Assembly (NCBI RefSeq): GCF_004765605.1
Contig: NZ_SRLC01000001.1
Span: 2,976,001 to 3,040,000, forward strand
DNA length: 64,000 nt
Direction of reading: 5' to 3'
Source of the DNA: Hymenobacter aquaticus
Lineage (GTDB): Bacteria; Bacteroidota; Bacteroidia; Cytophagales; Hymenobacteraceae
Positions 31,802 through 42,179 of this stretch are shown one piece after another. The notes under the pieces are model-generated. The model searched no databases. It saw nothing but the letters and a program-made list of their open reading frames with translations, and had not been told where the DNA came from. Position numbers and translations under genes: made by a program. The first letter of the stretch is position 1. The number at the start of each line of letters is the position of its first letter.

Positions 31802-34423
31802 ATGAACTTTAACAACTATACCATCAAGGCACAGGAGGCCGTGCAGAAGGCCACTGAAATTGCCGGGGGCAACCAGCAGCAGGCCATCGAAACCGGCCAC
31901 CTGCTGAAGGGCCTCTTCCAGAGCGACGAGAACGTGCTGTCGTTTCTGGCCAACAAGCTGGGCGTCAACCTCAACATTCTCACGCCCCGCCTCGATGCCC
32001 TCGTGGCCGCCTACCCCAAGGTAAGCGGCGGCTCGCCCTACCTTGCCAACGAGGCCAACGCCGCCCTACAGCGCGCCAACAACTACCTCAAGGAGTTTGA
32101 GGACGAATACGTGTCGGTGGAGCACCTGCTGCTCGGGCTGCTCGGCGGCAAAGACGCCGTGGGCACCCTGATGAAGGACGCCGGCTTCAACGAGAAAGAC
32201 CTTAAAGCCGCCATCAAGGAGCTGCGCGGGGGCCGCAAAGTCACCAGCGCCACTGCCGAAGACCAGTACCAGAGCCTGAACCGCTACGCCCGCAACCTCA
32301 ACGAGCAGGTGCGCACCGGCAAGATGGACCCCGTCATCGGCCGCGACGAGGAAATCCGCCGCGTCCTGCAGATTCTCTCGCGCCGCACCAAGAACAACCC
32401 CGTGCTGCTCGGGGAGCCCGGCGTCGGTAAAACCGCCATTGTCGAGGGCCTGGCCCAGCGCATCGTGGCCGGCGACGTGCCCGAAAACCTCAAGGACAAG
32501 ATCATCATGAGCCTCGACATGGGCCTGCTCATTGCCGGGGCCAAGTACAAGGGCGAGTTTGAGGAGCGCCTCAAGTCCGTCATCAAGGAAGTAACCGACT
32601 CCGACGGCCAGATCATCCTGTTCATCGACGAGATGCACACCCTGATTGGAGCCGGCGGCGGCGGCGAGGGCGCCATGGACGCCGCCAACCTGCTCAAGCC
32701 CGCCCTGGCCCGCGGCGAGCTGCACTCCATCGGGGCCACCACCCTGAAGGAGTACCAGAAGTACATCGAAAAGGACAAGGCCCTGGAGCGCCGTTTCCAG
32801 GCCGTCATGGTCGATGAGCCCAGCATCGAGGACGCCATCAGCATCATGCGCGGCATCAAGGAGAAGTACGAGCTGCACCACGGCGTGCGCATCACCGACG
32901 ACGCCGTCATTGCCGCCGTGGAGCTCAGCTCGCGCTACATCACCGACCGGTTCCTGCCCGACAAGGCCATCGACCTGATGGACGAAGCGGCAGCAAAACT
33001 CCGCATCGAGCTCAACTCCATGCCCGTGGAATTGGACGAAGTGCAGCGCCGCATCATGCAGCTGGAGATTGAGCGCGAAGCCATCCGCCGCGAGGAAAAC
33101 GTGGACCGGGAAAACGTGCTCAACAAGGACCTGGCCGAGCTGACCGCCAAGCGCGACACGCTCAAGGCCCAGTGGGAAAACGAGAAGGCCGTCCTGACCA
33201 ACATTCAGGAGCAGAAGGAAGCCATTGAGCGGTTCAAGGTCGAAGCCGAGCAGGCCGAGCGCCAGGGCGACTACGGCCGGGTGGCCGAGCTGCGCTACGG
33301 CAAGATTCAGGAAGCCGAGGCCAAGCTCAAGGAGCTGCAAACCCAGGCCGAAGCCGACAAAGGCAAGGACGGCGGCTCGATGCTGCAAGAAGTGGTAACC
33401 TCCGAGGACATTGCCGAGGTAGTGGCCAAGTGGACCGGCATTCCGGTGAGCAAGATGCTGCAGTCGGACCGCGAGAAGCTGCTCAACCTCGAAGCCGAGC
33501 TAGGCAAGCGCGTGGCCGGCCAATCGGAGGCCATTGCTGCCATTTCGGATGCCGTGCGCCGCTCCCGGGCCGGGTTGCAGGACCCTAAGCGTCCCATCGG
33601 CTCGTTTATCTTCCTGGGCACCACCGGCGTGGGCAAGACGGAGCTGGCCAAGGCCCTGGCCGAGTACCTGTTCAACGACGAGAACAGTATGGTCCGCATC
33701 GACATGAGCGAGTACCAGGAGCGCCACGCCGTGTCCCGCCTCATTGGGGCGCCTCCCGGCTACGTGGGCTACGACGAGGGCGGGCAGCTGACCGAGGCCG
33801 TGCGCCGCAAGCCCTACTCGGTGATTCTGCTCGACGAAATCGAGAAGGCCCACCCCGACGTGTTCAACATTCTCTTGCAGGTGCTCGACGACGGCCGCCT
33901 CACCGACAACAAGGGTCGGGTGGCGAACTTCAAGAACACCATCATCATCATGACCTCCAACACGGGCGCGGACATCATTCAGAAGAACTTCAAGGAGCTC
34001 AATGAATACAACCACGACGAGGTGGTAGACCGCACCCGCGAGGAAGTCATTGAGCGCCTGAAAGGCCACATGCGCCCCGAGTTCCTGAACCGCATCGACG
34101 AAATCGTGATGTTCCAGCCCCTCAAGCGCCGGGAAATCCGCAAGATCGTCGACATCCAGTTCAAGCAGATTCAGCACCGCCTGGAAGAAGCCGGCATCCG
34201 CCTGGAAGCCACCGACGAGGTGCTCGACTACCTCGGCGAGCAGGGCTTCGACCCGCAGTTTGGGGCCCGCCCGCTGAAGCGCGTGCTGCAGCGCCTGGTG
34301 CTCAACGAGCTGAGCAAGGACATCCTCTCGGGCCGCGTGAGCAAAGACGCCGTGGTGGAAGCCGTGCTGGAAGACGACCACATCCGCTTCAACAACGTGG
34401 ACGTGGAAATCCCCGGCGTGTAA
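31802..34423 (+). CDS. clpB: Disaggregase chaperone ClpB
   Basis: 873 residues, full ClpB length. Domains in order: Clp N-domain (1-150; [20 protein letters not shown]), AAA-1 with Walker A GEPGVGKT (204-211) and [13 protein letters not shown], a coiled-coil M-domain (about 400-545), AAA-2 with Walker A GTTGVGKT (606-613) and SYQER-type pore region, and the C-terminal D2-small domain ([16 protein letters not shown]). The M-domain and absence of a ClpP-binding IGF/L loop identify ClpB rather than ClpA/C. It rescues aggregated proteins with DnaK. Monocistronic with a strong terminator. No CIRCE-like element was noticed upstream. Confidence 0.97.
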   Translation: MNFNNYTIKAQEAVQKATEIAGGNQQQAIETGHLLKGLFQSDENVLSFLANKLGVNLNILTPRLDALVAAYPKVSGGSPYLANEANAALQRANNYLKEFEDEYVSVEHLLLGLLGGKDAVGTLMKDAGFNEKDLKAAIKELRGGRKVTSATAEDQYQSLNRYARNLNEQVRTGKMDPVIGRDEEIRRVLQILSRRTKNNPVLLGEPGVGKTAIVEGLAQRIVAGDVPENLKDKIIMSLDMGLLIAGAKYKGEFEERLKSVIKEVTDSDGQIILFIDEMHTLIGAGGGGEGAMDAANLLKPALARGELHSIGATTLKEYQKYIEKDKALERRFQAVMVDEPSIEDAISIMRGIKEKYELHHGVRITDDAVIAAVELSSRYITDRFLPDKAIDLMDEAAAKLRIELNSMPVELDEVQRRIMQLEIEREAIRREENVDRENVLNKDLAELTAKRDTLKAQWENEKAVLTNIQEQKEAIERFKVEAEQAERQGDYGRVAELRYGKIQEAEAKLKELQTQAEADKGKDGGSMLQEVVTSEDIAEVVAKWTGIPVSKMLQSDREKLLNLEAELGKRVAGQSEAIAAISDAVRRSRAGLQDPKRPIGSFIFLGTTGVGKTELAKALAEYLFNDENSMVRIDMSEYQERHAVSRLIGAPPGYVGYDEGGQLTEAVRRKPYSVILLDEIEKAHPDVFNILLQVLDDGRLTDNKGRVANFKNTIIIMTSNTGADIIQKNFKELNEYNHDEVVDRTREEVIERLKGHMRPEFLNRIDEIVMFQPLKRREIRKIVDIQFKQIQHRLEEAGIRLEATDEVLDYLGEQGFDPQFGARPLKRVLQRLVLNELSKDILSGRVSKDAVVEAVLEDDHIRFNNVDVEIPGV

Positions 34424-34442
34424 GCCGAGCTGATACCTTAAG

Positions 34443-34478
34443 AAAGCCCCGCCGGCCCAGTGCCGACGGGGCTTTTTT
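34443..34478 (+). terminator. Terminator after clpB
   Basis: A 14-bp stem with one mismatch (34443-34456 with 34462-34475), 5-nt loop, followed by T residues. Confidence 0.88.
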
Positions 34479-34645
34479 ATGCCGCACTGCCCAATGGAAA
34501 ACTACTACTAACCCTTGCTGGTGGCCCGGCGCACTGCCCGAGCGGAAAAAACCCGAAAGCCCGGAAGCCCTGATAAAGACTGCCGGAGTGTTCCTGGCTG
34601 GCTTTTTGCCCCGGGCCTTTCATCTTCCACTAATTCTATATTCTC

Positions 34646-34972
34646 ATGAAAAGATGTATCCTCATTTGCAGCATTACCGCGGCTGGGTGGCTGAGCTCTG
34701 TCCCGACCCAGGCCCAGACAACTTCTGGCACCACGGCCATTGTCCGCGTCCGTGAATCCAACGGCTGGGGCAACGTTATTGTAACCTACGGCACGGGCAA
34801 AACCGAAATTAAGGAGCTAAAGCGTAATCCGGACAAAAAGGGCCAGATAGCCAACGCCGAGCAGCTCCAGGCAGTTATCGACCAGCTGTTTGCCAGTGGC
34901 TACGTGCTACAGGGCTCCTTCAGCGCCGGCTCCGAAGACGGCCCCAGCACGCTGATTTTCCGCAAGCCCTAG
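34646..34972 (+). CDS. Small exported hypothetical protein
   Basis: 108 residues: signal peptide (about 1-24, ending TQAQ) then a compact alpha/beta domain (TAIVRVRESNGWGNVIVTYG; AEQLQAVIDQLFASGYVLQG; GPSTLIFRKP) with strand-strand-helix-strand order. Similar short periplasmic proteins are common in Hymenobacter-type genomes; no function is known to me. It has its own terminator. Confidence 0.75.
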   Translation: MKRCILICSITAAGWLSSVPTQAQTTSGTTAIVRVRESNGWGNVIVTYGTGKTEIKELKRNPDKKGQIANAEQLQAVIDQLFASGYVLQGSFSAGSEDGPSTLIFRKP

Positions 34973-34996
34973 CCGCGCCGCTTACCGCGTACCGGT

Positions 34997-35030
34997 GCCC
35001 CGCTGGCGTAGTGCCGGCGGGGCTTTTTTT
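34997..35030 (+). terminator. Terminator after the small exported protein gene
   Basis: An 11-bp stem with one mismatch (34997-35007 with 35013-35023) and T7. Confidence 0.88.
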
Positions 35031-35117
35031 GTGGCTGGTCGCCACCGGAATTCGCCGGGATATGTATATTTTGCTGTATTCCTAACCATCTGATTTTACG
35101 CAACATATTTCCGATTT

Positions 35118-36314
35118 ATGTCCGAGCAAGAACAACCCGACCAGCCTGCTTCCCACCCCCGAGTAGGCTACCTGCGCGAGGAAGCGCGCAAAACCCAGGA
35201 AGCCGCCGCCACCACCGAGGCCATTGCCCAGGATCTGAGCACCAATCCGCGCTACGATGCTTTTTTTGCCCCGTATCAACCATCGGTGCGGGCCCATTTC
35301 GTGAGCGACTACACCAACCAGAAGATGCTGTGGCTGCGCTTCGGTGATTTTTACGAGCGGCACCTCACCGGGCGGCTTACCCAGTTTGAGGAGGAAGCCT
35401 ACACCCGGCTGTGGGATATTCAGCAGAAAAAACTGTTCGATCTGCAGTGCCAGTGGCGGGCCGAACTGGTCACGCTGGAAGGAGTCGTCACGTCTTATGA
35501 CTTCGCCAACCTCTCGGAAGCCATTGAAAACTCCACGCTCATTCCGCCCATTACCCGGGAAGAGTTGGACCTATACCTGCGCTTCGTGGCGCAGGCCGAC
35601 TACGGCAACGACCTGGCGGACCGCTGGGGCGGGCGCTTCAGCTGGCAACACTACGAGGACGTAAAAGCCGCCTACGCCGACGAGGATGACGAGGCTGACG
35701 AATACCCGTGGCGCGACGAGCCTCCCGAGTGGTACCTGTTTCACAACCAGCACACCGGGCACGACCAGTTGCTGCAGCTACCGGATTTGCGGGGCCAGAA
35801 GGAAGAACGCTACCTGGACGCGTGGCGCAACGATACCTCGAAGCAGCCGACGGCTTCCCCGGCCCCGGACCCGGCCCCGCCCGCCGACCCGCGCCCATTC
35901 GCGTTGAGCTACGAAGAAGGCCTGGCCCTGCAGAATAAGTTTGCCCAAGAGTTTGAGTCGGCCCAGGTGAACCGCCAGCGGACGGCCTACCAGGCGGCCA
36001 ATCCGACCGCCACGTTCGACGATGAAGAGCTAGAGCGTACCCTCGACTTTCTGCAGGACCTTGACGAGCCGGTGCCCATCGCAGCGGGCCCCGACTGGAA
36101 AACTGCGGTGCGGCAGGCGGCTTACGAGTTTCGCAAGCAAAAGCTTCTCACCAACTTGCCCCTGGCCTTTGAGGCCTACCACCAGCGGCTAGCCTGGGGT
36201 ATTGCCCAGCCAGCTCTCTCCGACCGAGAACCGCACCGGCTCGCGGAAGTGGTGCGCGAGCATATTCTGGCCGGCCGCAAGCTACTGGGTGAGCCGGAAG
36301 ACTTTAATTTCTAA
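35118..36314 (+). CDS. Hypothetical acidic cytoplasmic protein
   Basis: 398 residues, no signal or membrane segment. The N-terminal third is helical (YLREEARKTQEAAATTEAIA; LWDIQQKKLFDLQCQWRAEL), the middle is Trp/Tyr-rich and acidic (YADEDDEADEYPWRDEPPEW), followed by a Pro/Ala linker (SPAPDPAPPADPRP) and a C-terminal helical region (DWKTAVRQAAYEFRKQKLL; LAEVVREHILAGRKLLGEPE). No family recognised. The acidic, multi-linker layout suggests an adaptor or binding protein rather than an enzyme. An AT-rich stretch with TATATTTTGC at about 35060 may be its promoter. Confidence 0.7.
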   Translation: MSEQEQPDQPASHPRVGYLREEARKTQEAAATTEAIAQDLSTNPRYDAFFAPYQPSVRAHFVSDYTNQKMLWLRFGDFYERHLTGRLTQFEEEAYTRLWDIQQKKLFDLQCQWRAELVTLEGVVTSYDFANLSEAIENSTLIPPITREELDLYLRFVAQADYGNDLADRWGGRFSWQHYEDVKAAYADEDDEADEYPWRDEPPEWYLFHNQHTGHDQLLQLPDLRGQKEERYLDAWRNDTSKQPTASPAPDPAPPADPRPFALSYEEGLALQNKFAQEFESAQVNRQRTAYQAANPTATFDDEELERTLDFLQDLDEPVPIAAGPDWKTAVRQAAYEFRKQKLLTNLPLAFEAYHQRLAWGIAQPALSDREPHRLAEVVREHILAGRKLLGEPEDFNF

Positions 36315-36345
36315 GCCCCCAGCGCCTGAGTTGGGCCGCGCACTT

Positions 36346-36388
36346 ACGACGAAAGCCCGCCACGCACCGCGTGGCGGGCTTTCGTCGT
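36346..36388. terminator. Long perfect hairpin
   Basis: A 20-bp perfect stem (36346-36365 with 36369-36388) with a 3-nt loop. No long T-tract; it probably still ends the preceding unit. Confidence 0.6.
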
Positions 36389-36495
36389 GTTGGAGTCGGG
36401 ACATAGGCCCAGACAGGCAGGGCAGCCCACAATTTCGTTCCACCTATTCTGCCGCGCGGCCGTATGCAAAGGCAGCTCAATCGATAACTACTGCT

Positions 36496-37503
36496 ATGCG
36501 CTTCACTGCCTCTTTTCGCCGCCCCGTGTTCGATTCTTTCGGCCGCTCTGCCCGCCTGCTGCTGCTGGCCCTGAGCGTGACAGGCGCCCTTGCCGGCTGC
36601 TCCGACGACGATGAACCCGCCGCCCAGCCCCCTTCGCCCGCCAAAATTACGGTGCCGCAGGCGGCGCTGCACCCCGAAGGCATTCAGTACGACGCGGCCA
36701 CGCAGCGCTTCCTGGTCAGCTCGCGCACCAAGGGCCAGATTGGGGCCGTGACCGACGACAGCGTCTACACCAAGTTTGCCGACGACCCGCGGCTGGTGTC
36801 TACCATTGGCATGAACCTGGACTTCGGCCGCCAGCGCCTGCTGGTAGCCGTGTCGGACAACGGCGCCAACGTCGCCCGCACCAAGCCCGAAACCCAGCGT
36901 AAGCTAGCGGCCCTGGCCGTTTTCAACGCTACCAACGGCTCCTTGCTCAACTACGTCGACCTGGGCGGCCTGCGCCCCGACCTGCCCCACTTCGCCAACG
37001 ACATAGCCGTGGACGGACAGGGCAACGCCTACATTACCGACAGCCTGTCGCCGATTATCTACAAGGTGGATACGCAGGGGAAGGCCTCGGTTTTTTTGGA
37101 AAACGCCCAGTTTAGCGCCGGCACTATGTTTGGCCTGAACGGCATCGTCTACCACCCCGATGGTTACCTCATCGTGGCCAAAGCCAACGACGGCAGCCTG
37201 TTTAAAATCCCGCTCAGCGACCCCGCCGCCTTCACCAAAGTTACCAACGCCCAGAGCCTGACCGGTGCCGATGGCCTGCTGCTGCTCGACCCGCAAACGC
37301 TGCTGGTGGTGTCGGGCGGCCAAAGCACCGTGTTCCGCATGAGCAGCACCGACGCCTGGGTGACCACTACCCGCACCGGCAGCTTTGCCACGGGCCCCAG
37401 CAGCCCCACCACCATCACCGGCCGCAACGTCGCGGATGCCTACGTGCTCTACCCCTACCAGGCTACCTCGCCCCGCTTCGCCATCGTGAAAGTCGGGTTT
37501 TAG
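36496..37503 (+). CDS. SMP-30/strictosidine-synthase-like beta-propeller lipoprotein
   Basis: 335 residues from ATG 36496; the frame is open to 36202 but that part overlaps the upstream gene and the hairpin. Lipoprotein signal with lipobox LAGC (Cys35) after an unusually long, Arg-containing n-region. Six-bladed propeller motifs include HPEGIQYDAATQRFLVSSRT, FANDIAVDGQGNAYITDS, GLNGIVYHPDGYLIVA and GADGLLLLDPQTLLVVSGG. Family members are lactonases or simple binding propellers; the metal-binding Glu/Asn/Asp set cannot be confirmed by eye. Envelope-anchored. Confidence 0.8.
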   Translation: MRFTASFRRPVFDSFGRSARLLLLALSVTGALAGCSDDDEPAAQPPSPAKITVPQAALHPEGIQYDAATQRFLVSSRTKGQIGAVTDDSVYTKFADDPRLVSTIGMNLDFGRQRLLVAVSDNGANVARTKPETQRKLAALAVFNATNGSLLNYVDLGGLRPDLPHFANDIAVDGQGNAYITDSLSPIIYKVDTQGKASVFLENAQFSAGTMFGLNGIVYHPDGYLIVAKANDGSLFKIPLSDPAAFTKVTNAQSLTGADGLLLLDPQTLLVVSGGQSTVFRMSSTDAWVTTTRTGSFATGPSSPTTITGRNVADAYVLYPYQATSPRFAIVKVGF

Positions 37504-38052
37504 GCTCGTTTGGGGCTAATTGCACTGCCTTTGCACGCCCCGGTGGCGGCCCTCCTGCTTCTGTTGGGAGGGTCACCACCGGGGCGTTGCCGTTACGGGC
37601 AGCACGAAGCGTACCGGTCGGTGCCGTCCCTTGGCGGAGTCTTACCAGCTGGTTTTTATCTGGTAAGAAGCAGCGCCAGCACAACGACTTTTCGATGGAA
37701 AGCGGGGCGGGCCCGAAATTGACTTTAATAAAGCAAAACAGCTATATTATTCATAGGCAATTATCATTCTGCGAGTTACTTGGCAGGCCGTTTATCTGGG
37801 GCCGAGCCGGGAAGCAGCCACGGTTGTGCCGGGTTGGTATCGGCAGCAGAATACCACCTTGCGGGTAGCGTCAGCGCATTTTTAGCCGGCCCGTATAATT
37901 CTTAGCAGCCGGCGCACCCTTTCCCTGGCATTGCCGTACTGGCATACGCCCGCTGCCCGCTGATGACTTCGGCCGGCCGGCATTAAAGAGGATTTTTTCC
38001 TTATCCCGTCGCTTAACTCTCCCTCCATTCCCCACTCCTACTTCAAGCTCGT
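37504..38052. other. 549-bp gap with a hairpin and an AT-rich promoter-like stretch
   Basis: A two-tier hairpin at 37535-37587 (ACGCCCCGGTGG with CCACCGGGGCGT, inner GGCCCTCC with GGAGGGTC) probably ends the lipoprotein gene. An AT-rich stretch at 37720-37775 and another near 37975-38010 may hold promoters for the next gene. No credible coding sequence. Confidence 0.6.
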
Positions 38053-41000
38053 ATGGCTGCAAACTTACTTTACCGTCGCCTGTCTTCCGGGACTGGCGAC
38101 ACGCAGGCCGGCACCCGACAGCGGCGCACTTTCGCAGTGGCGCTGGCCTGGCTTTTCTTTTTCAGCCTGGCTACGGCGTCGTTTAGCCGCGCCCAGACCA
38201 CCACAACCGGCAACCTGCAATGGTGGCCGCTGAAGGCAAACAACCAGGACAGCGCCGCCGTGCGGGCCCCGGGCGTAGTGCCCGCCACGACCAGCCTGCG
38301 CAACTTCTACCTGTCGGACGTGACGCTGGGCACCGCCATCAGGCCGTATTCCGCGCAGTTTGGGGAAGCATTCGGCTCCTCGCCCAGCGGCGACGGGTCG
38401 TTTATTCCCCTGCCGGGCAGCAACCTGAACCGGGTGTATTATGCCCAGTTCACCATCACGGCGGCGGCCAACGCCACGCTGCGCGCCGACTCGGTGGTGC
38501 TGTGGTCGGCGTTCAATAACACGGCCAGCAACCTGAAGCTGGCGGTGGTCTATTCCAAAACCGGCTTCACCACCAACGACTCGACGGAAGTAGCTGGCGG
38601 CACCGGCCCGATTGGGCCGCTCACGACCCGCACCACTACGCCCGGCACCGGCACCGGCACCTTCGCCGACCCGATTTTCCTGCGCAACCAGAACACGGGC
38701 CCCAACCAAACCTACCGGTTGGCCCTGAACCGCACCGGTGGCGTGCAGCTGGCCGCGGGCCAGACGCTGACCATCCGGCTGTATTACGCCAGCGGCAGCA
38801 GCAGTGCGGGCCGCTACGCCCTGCTGCGCGACTTCCGGGTGGTGGGTCAGGCCTCGACGACCTCCAGCTGCAACGCCTCCTTCACGTATCCGGCCAGCAG
38901 TTTCTGCGCCAACGGCACCAACCCCACGCCTACCGTGAGCGGTACCGGCGGCGGCACGTTCAGCTCGACGGCGGGCCTGAGTCTGAATGCCTCGACCGGC
39001 GCTATCAACCTGGCCGCTTCCACGCCCGGCACCTACACCGTGACCTACAGCACCGGCAGCACCTGCTCCAGCACGGCTTCCGTGACGGTAACGGCGGCTC
39101 CCACGGCCACCTTCAGCTACCCCAGCGCCGCCTACTGCTCCGGCGACGGCACCACCCCAACTCCCACGGTAGCGGCGGGAGCTACCTCGGGCACCTTCAG
39201 CTCGACGGCGGGCCTGGCTATCAACGCCGCCACCGGCGCGCTGAACCTGGTAGCCTCCACGCCCGGCACCTACACCGTGACCAACACCGTTGCGGCCTCG
39301 GGCAACTGCGCCGCCGTAACGGCCACCACCAGCGTGACCATCAGCCCCGCTACCACGGCCACGTTTGCCTATTCGGCCTCAACGTTCTGCCAGAGCGCAG
39401 CGAATCCTACGCCGAGCATCACGGGCACCAGCGGTGGCACGTTCAGCTCCACGGCGGGTTTGAGCATCAACGCTACGACGGGTGCTATCAACCTGGCCGC
39501 TTCCACGCCCGGCACTTACACCGTGACCTACCGCGTGGGGGGGAATTGCCCTTCCAGCGGCACCCAGCAAGTAACCATCACCAGCGCGCCGCTGGCTACT
39601 TTCTCGTATGCCAATGCGGCTTACTGCGTTTCGGGAGCTGCCAACCCGGCGCCCGTATTCGCCACGGGGGCCAGCGCCGGCACGTTTTCGGCCACGCCCG
39701 TCGGTCTGAGCCTGAATGCGTCGACCGGGGCCATTACCCTGGCCGCTTCCACGCCCGGCACTTATACCGTGACTAACACCGTCGCCGGCTCGGGCAGCTG
39801 CGCCGCGTCGTCGGCCAGCACGCAGGTCACGATTCAGGCCACGCCCACGGCTACGCTCACGGCGGGCGGACCTACTACGTTCTGCCAGGGCGGCTCGGTG
39901 GTACTGACCGCGCCGGCCGGGACGGGCAACACGTACCAGTTCCTGCTCAATGGCAACCCCATCAGCGGCGCTACCGCGGCCACGTACACGGCCTCGGCCA
40001 GCGGCAGCTACTCGGTAGTGGTGACCAACGGCGGCGGCTGCACGGCCACCTCGGCCGCTACGACCGTGACGGTGAATCCGGCCACGACGGCCACGTTTGC
40101 CTACTCGGCCTCAACGTTCTGCCAGAGCGCGGCGAATCCGACGCCTACTGTCACGGGCAACAACGGCGGCACGTTCAGCTCCACGGCGGGTTTGAGTATC
40201 AACGCTTCGACCGGGGCTATCAACCTAACGGCTTCCACGCCCGGCACCTACACCGTGACCTACAGCGTGGGCGGCACCTGCCCCTCCTCGGCCACGGCCA
40301 GCGTGACGATTACCAACGCGCAGTCGGCTAGCTTCTCGTATGCGGCAGCTACTTACTGCACCACCGTCAGCAGCGTACAGAGCGTCGTACTGGGCACCGG
40401 CAGCACGGCCGGCACGTTCAGCTCGACGGCCGGGCTGACGCTGAACGCCACGACCGGGGCTATTACGCCTTCGACCTCTACGCCCGGCACCTACACCGTA
40501 ACCAACACGGTGGCGGCTTCGGGTGGCTGCTCCGCCGTGGCCGCCACGGCCACGGTCACGATTACGGCTCCGGCTACGGCGGGCTTCAGCTATGCCGCCG
40601 GTACGTACTGTGCCGACAGCGGCTCGGCCACTTCGACCCTGGCATCCGGCGCTTCGGCGGGCACGTTCAGCTCGACTTCGGGGTTGAGCATCAACGCCTC
40701 GACCGGCGCGGTGAATCTGACGGCCTCTACGCCCGGCACCTACACCGTGACCAACACGGTGGCGGCTTCGGGTGGCTGCTCCGCCGTGGCTGCCACGGCT
40801 ACGCTGACCATTGTTCCACTGCCCGCCCGCCCAACCTTTACCGTTCAGTACAACGGGGCGGTAACGACCTTGACCTCCAGCGCGGCCACGGGTAACCAGT
40901 GGTACCTCAACGGGGTGGCAATTCCCGGCGCCACGGGCCAGACCTACGTGATTAACTCGGCGGCCCAGTACGGTTCCTACACCGTGGTGGTCAGCGCGGG

Positions 41001-41313
41001 CGGCTGCTCGTCGGCCCCCTCGGCGGCCCTGGTGGTCAACTCCAGCGTGAAGCCGCTGGCTGGCTCCTCGCTGAGCGTATTCCCCAACCCCACGCACCAG
41101 AACACGGTGACGGTGGAGCTGAGCGGCTACCGGATGGCCACGGAGCTGAGCCTCTACAACAGCCTGGGTCAGCTCGTGTACTCGACCACAGCTCAAGGCA
41201 GCACCGGCACGCGCCAGGTGACGCTGGAGCTGACCAACCAGCCGGCGGGCGTGTACGTGCTGCGGGCCAAAACCGAAGGCGGCCTCGACATCCGCCGCAT
41301 CGTTAAGGAATAA
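38053..41313 (+). CDS. Long repeat-containing T9SS-sorted surface protein
   Basis: 1086 residues. A Tat-like or extended signal region (basic TRQRRTF then a hydrophobic core, cleavage near SRAQ 47-49) is followed by a jelly-roll-like N-terminal domain (about 50-265). Then come about eight Ser/Thr-rich Ig/HYR-like repeats of 75-85 residues, each with (T/S)F(S/A)Y...YC...NPTP, GGTFSSTAGLSINASTGAIN and STPGTYTVTY; a different Ig-like module interrupts at about 595-670. The C-terminus is a T9SS type A domain (LSVFPNPTHQNTVTVELSG ... GVYVLRAKTEGG). Paired cysteines in each repeat suggest disulfides. Adhesin-like role inferred. Some repeats are nearly identical at DNA level. Confidence 0.85.
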   Translation: MAANLLYRRLSSGTGDTQAGTRQRRTFAVALAWLFFFSLATASFSRAQTTTTGNLQWWPLKANNQDSAAVRAPGVVPATTSLRNFYLSDVTLGTAIRPYSAQFGEAFGSSPSGDGSFIPLPGSNLNRVYYAQFTITAAANATLRADSVVLWSAFNNTASNLKLAVVYSKTGFTTNDSTEVAGGTGPIGPLTTRTTTPGTGTGTFADPIFLRNQNTGPNQTYRLALNRTGGVQLAAGQTLTIRLYYASGSSSAGRYALLRDFRVVGQASTTSSCNASFTYPASSFCANGTNPTPTVSGTGGGTFSSTAGLSLNASTGAINLAASTPGTYTVTYSTGSTCSSTASVTVTAAPTATFSYPSAAYCSGDGTTPTPTVAAGATSGTFSSTAGLAINAATGALNLVASTPGTYTVTNTVAASGNCAAVTATTSVTISPATTATFAYSASTFCQSAANPTPSITGTSGGTFSSTAGLSINATTGAINLAASTPGTYTVTYRVGGNCPSSGTQQVTITSAPLATFSYANAAYCVSGAANPAPVFATGASAGTFSATPVGLSLNASTGAITLAASTPGTYTVTNTVAGSGSCAASSASTQVTIQATPTATLTAGGPTTFCQGGSVVLTAPAGTGNTYQFLLNGNPISGATAATYTASASGSYSVVVTNGGGCTATSAATTVTVNPATTATFAYSASTFCQSAANPTPTVTGNNGGTFSSTAGLSINASTGAINLTASTPGTYTVTYSVGGTCPSSATASVTITNAQSASFSYAAATYCTTVSSVQSVVLGTGSTAGTFSSTAGLTLNATTGAITPSTSTPGTYTVTNTVAASGGCSAVAATATVTITAPATAGFSYAAGTYCADSGSATSTLASGASAGTFSSTSGLSINASTGAVNLTASTPGTYTVTNTVAASGGCSAVAATATLTIVPLPARPTFTVQYNGAVTTLTSSAATGNQWYLNGVAIPGATGQTYVINSAAQYGSYTVVVSAGGCSSAPSAALVVNSSVKPLAGSSLSVFPNPTHQNTVTVELSGYRMATELSLYNSLGQLVYSTTAQGSTGTRQVTLELTNQPAGVYVLRAKTEGGLDIRRIVKE

Positions 41314-41332
41314 GCTCCGGCTTTAGCTTTAC

Positions 41333-41366
41333 AAAAGCCCCGTGGCCGTGCCACGGGGCTTTTTTT
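41333..41366 (+). terminator. Terminator after the repeat protein
   Basis: A perfect 14-bp stem (41333-41346 with 41350-41363), 3-nt loop and T-tract. Confidence 0.9.
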
Positions 41367-41454
41367 GGGCCCTACTGCCGCCGATTTTTGGCCGGGCCTT
41401 ACCCCGAGTCAATCCGCTGGCCCGCCCGGCACCCGACTTCGGCCGGCAGGCGCG

Positions 41455-41462
41455 TACCTTTG
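41455..41462 (+). promoter_or_regulatory. -7 box (TACCTTTG) 4 bp before the HupE start
   Basis: TACCTTTG matches TAnnTTTG and is followed by GGGC and then ATG (41467), so the mRNA would be leaderless. The -33 region is weak. Confidence 0.5.
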
Positions 41463-41466
41463 GGGC

Positions 41467-42057
41467 ATGTCCGTATTCCAGACCTACCTGCAGCTGGGCT
41501 TTTTCCACATCTTCAACCTACAGGCCTACGACCACCTGGTGTTTCTGCTGGCGCTGTGCGCCCCCTACGTGGCGGCCGAGTGGCGGCGCGTGGTAGCCTT
41601 GGTCACGAGCTTCACGCTGGGTCACTCCATCACGCTGGCGTTGGCCACGCTGGGATTTGTGCAGTACAGCCCCCGGTTGGTTGAGGTGCTGATTCCGGTT
41701 ACGATTCTGCTTACCTGCCTGCTGAACCTGCGCCGGGCCGGGCGGGATATGCGCCGGGAGCCTCTGCTCTGGGCCGGGCCCAACCTGCTGGCGGCCGGGT
41801 TTGGGCTGGTGCACGGGCTGGGTTTTTCCAGCTACCTGCGCCAGCTGCTGGGCCAAAGCAGCCGCCCCGTGCTGGAGCTGCTGGCCTTCAACGTGGGCGT
41901 GGAGCTGGGCCAGCTGCTGATTGTGGCCCTGATTCTGCTGCTGGGCCTGGTGGTGCTGCGCGTAGCCCGCGCCGCCCACCGCGACTGGGTGCTGGTGGTC
42001 AGTGGGGCGGCGGCGGGCATTGCGGCCGTGCTGCTGCTGCTGAATCTGGGCTCGTAA
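41467..42057 (+). CDS. HupE/UreJ-family membrane protein
   Basis: 196 residues, about six transmembrane helices. HupE/UreJ signature positions are seen: GFFHIFNLQAYDHLVFLLAL near the N-terminus (His-rich metal site), TSFTLGHSITLALATLG, GLVHGLGFSSYL and ELLAFNVGVELGQLL. Family members are putative nickel/cobalt permeases or membrane helpers; in Bacteroidota similar genes often stand next to peptidases, as here with the M1 peptidase 122 bp downstream. The substrate is not established. The chosen ATG directly follows a -7 box; the frame open to 41365 is leader only. Confidence 0.85.
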   Translation: MSVFQTYLQLGFFHIFNLQAYDHLVFLLALCAPYVAAEWRRVVALVTSFTLGHSITLALATLGFVQYSPRLVEVLIPVTILLTCLLNLRRAGRDMRREPLLWAGPNLLAAGFGLVHGLGFSSYLRQLLGQSSRPVLELLAFNVGVELGQLLIVALILLLGLVVLRVARAAHRDWVLVVSGAAAGIAAVLLLLNLGS

Positions 42058-42179
42058 GAAACTATGCTTTCTGAATGCAGCGTTTGGCGCCCAACTTGTG
42101 TCTTTGCTTTCTAAGTCGTGTGCGCGCTGGTGTACGGGGCTGCTTTTCCTGATTTTCCGCCTTTCTACTTCGTGTTTCT

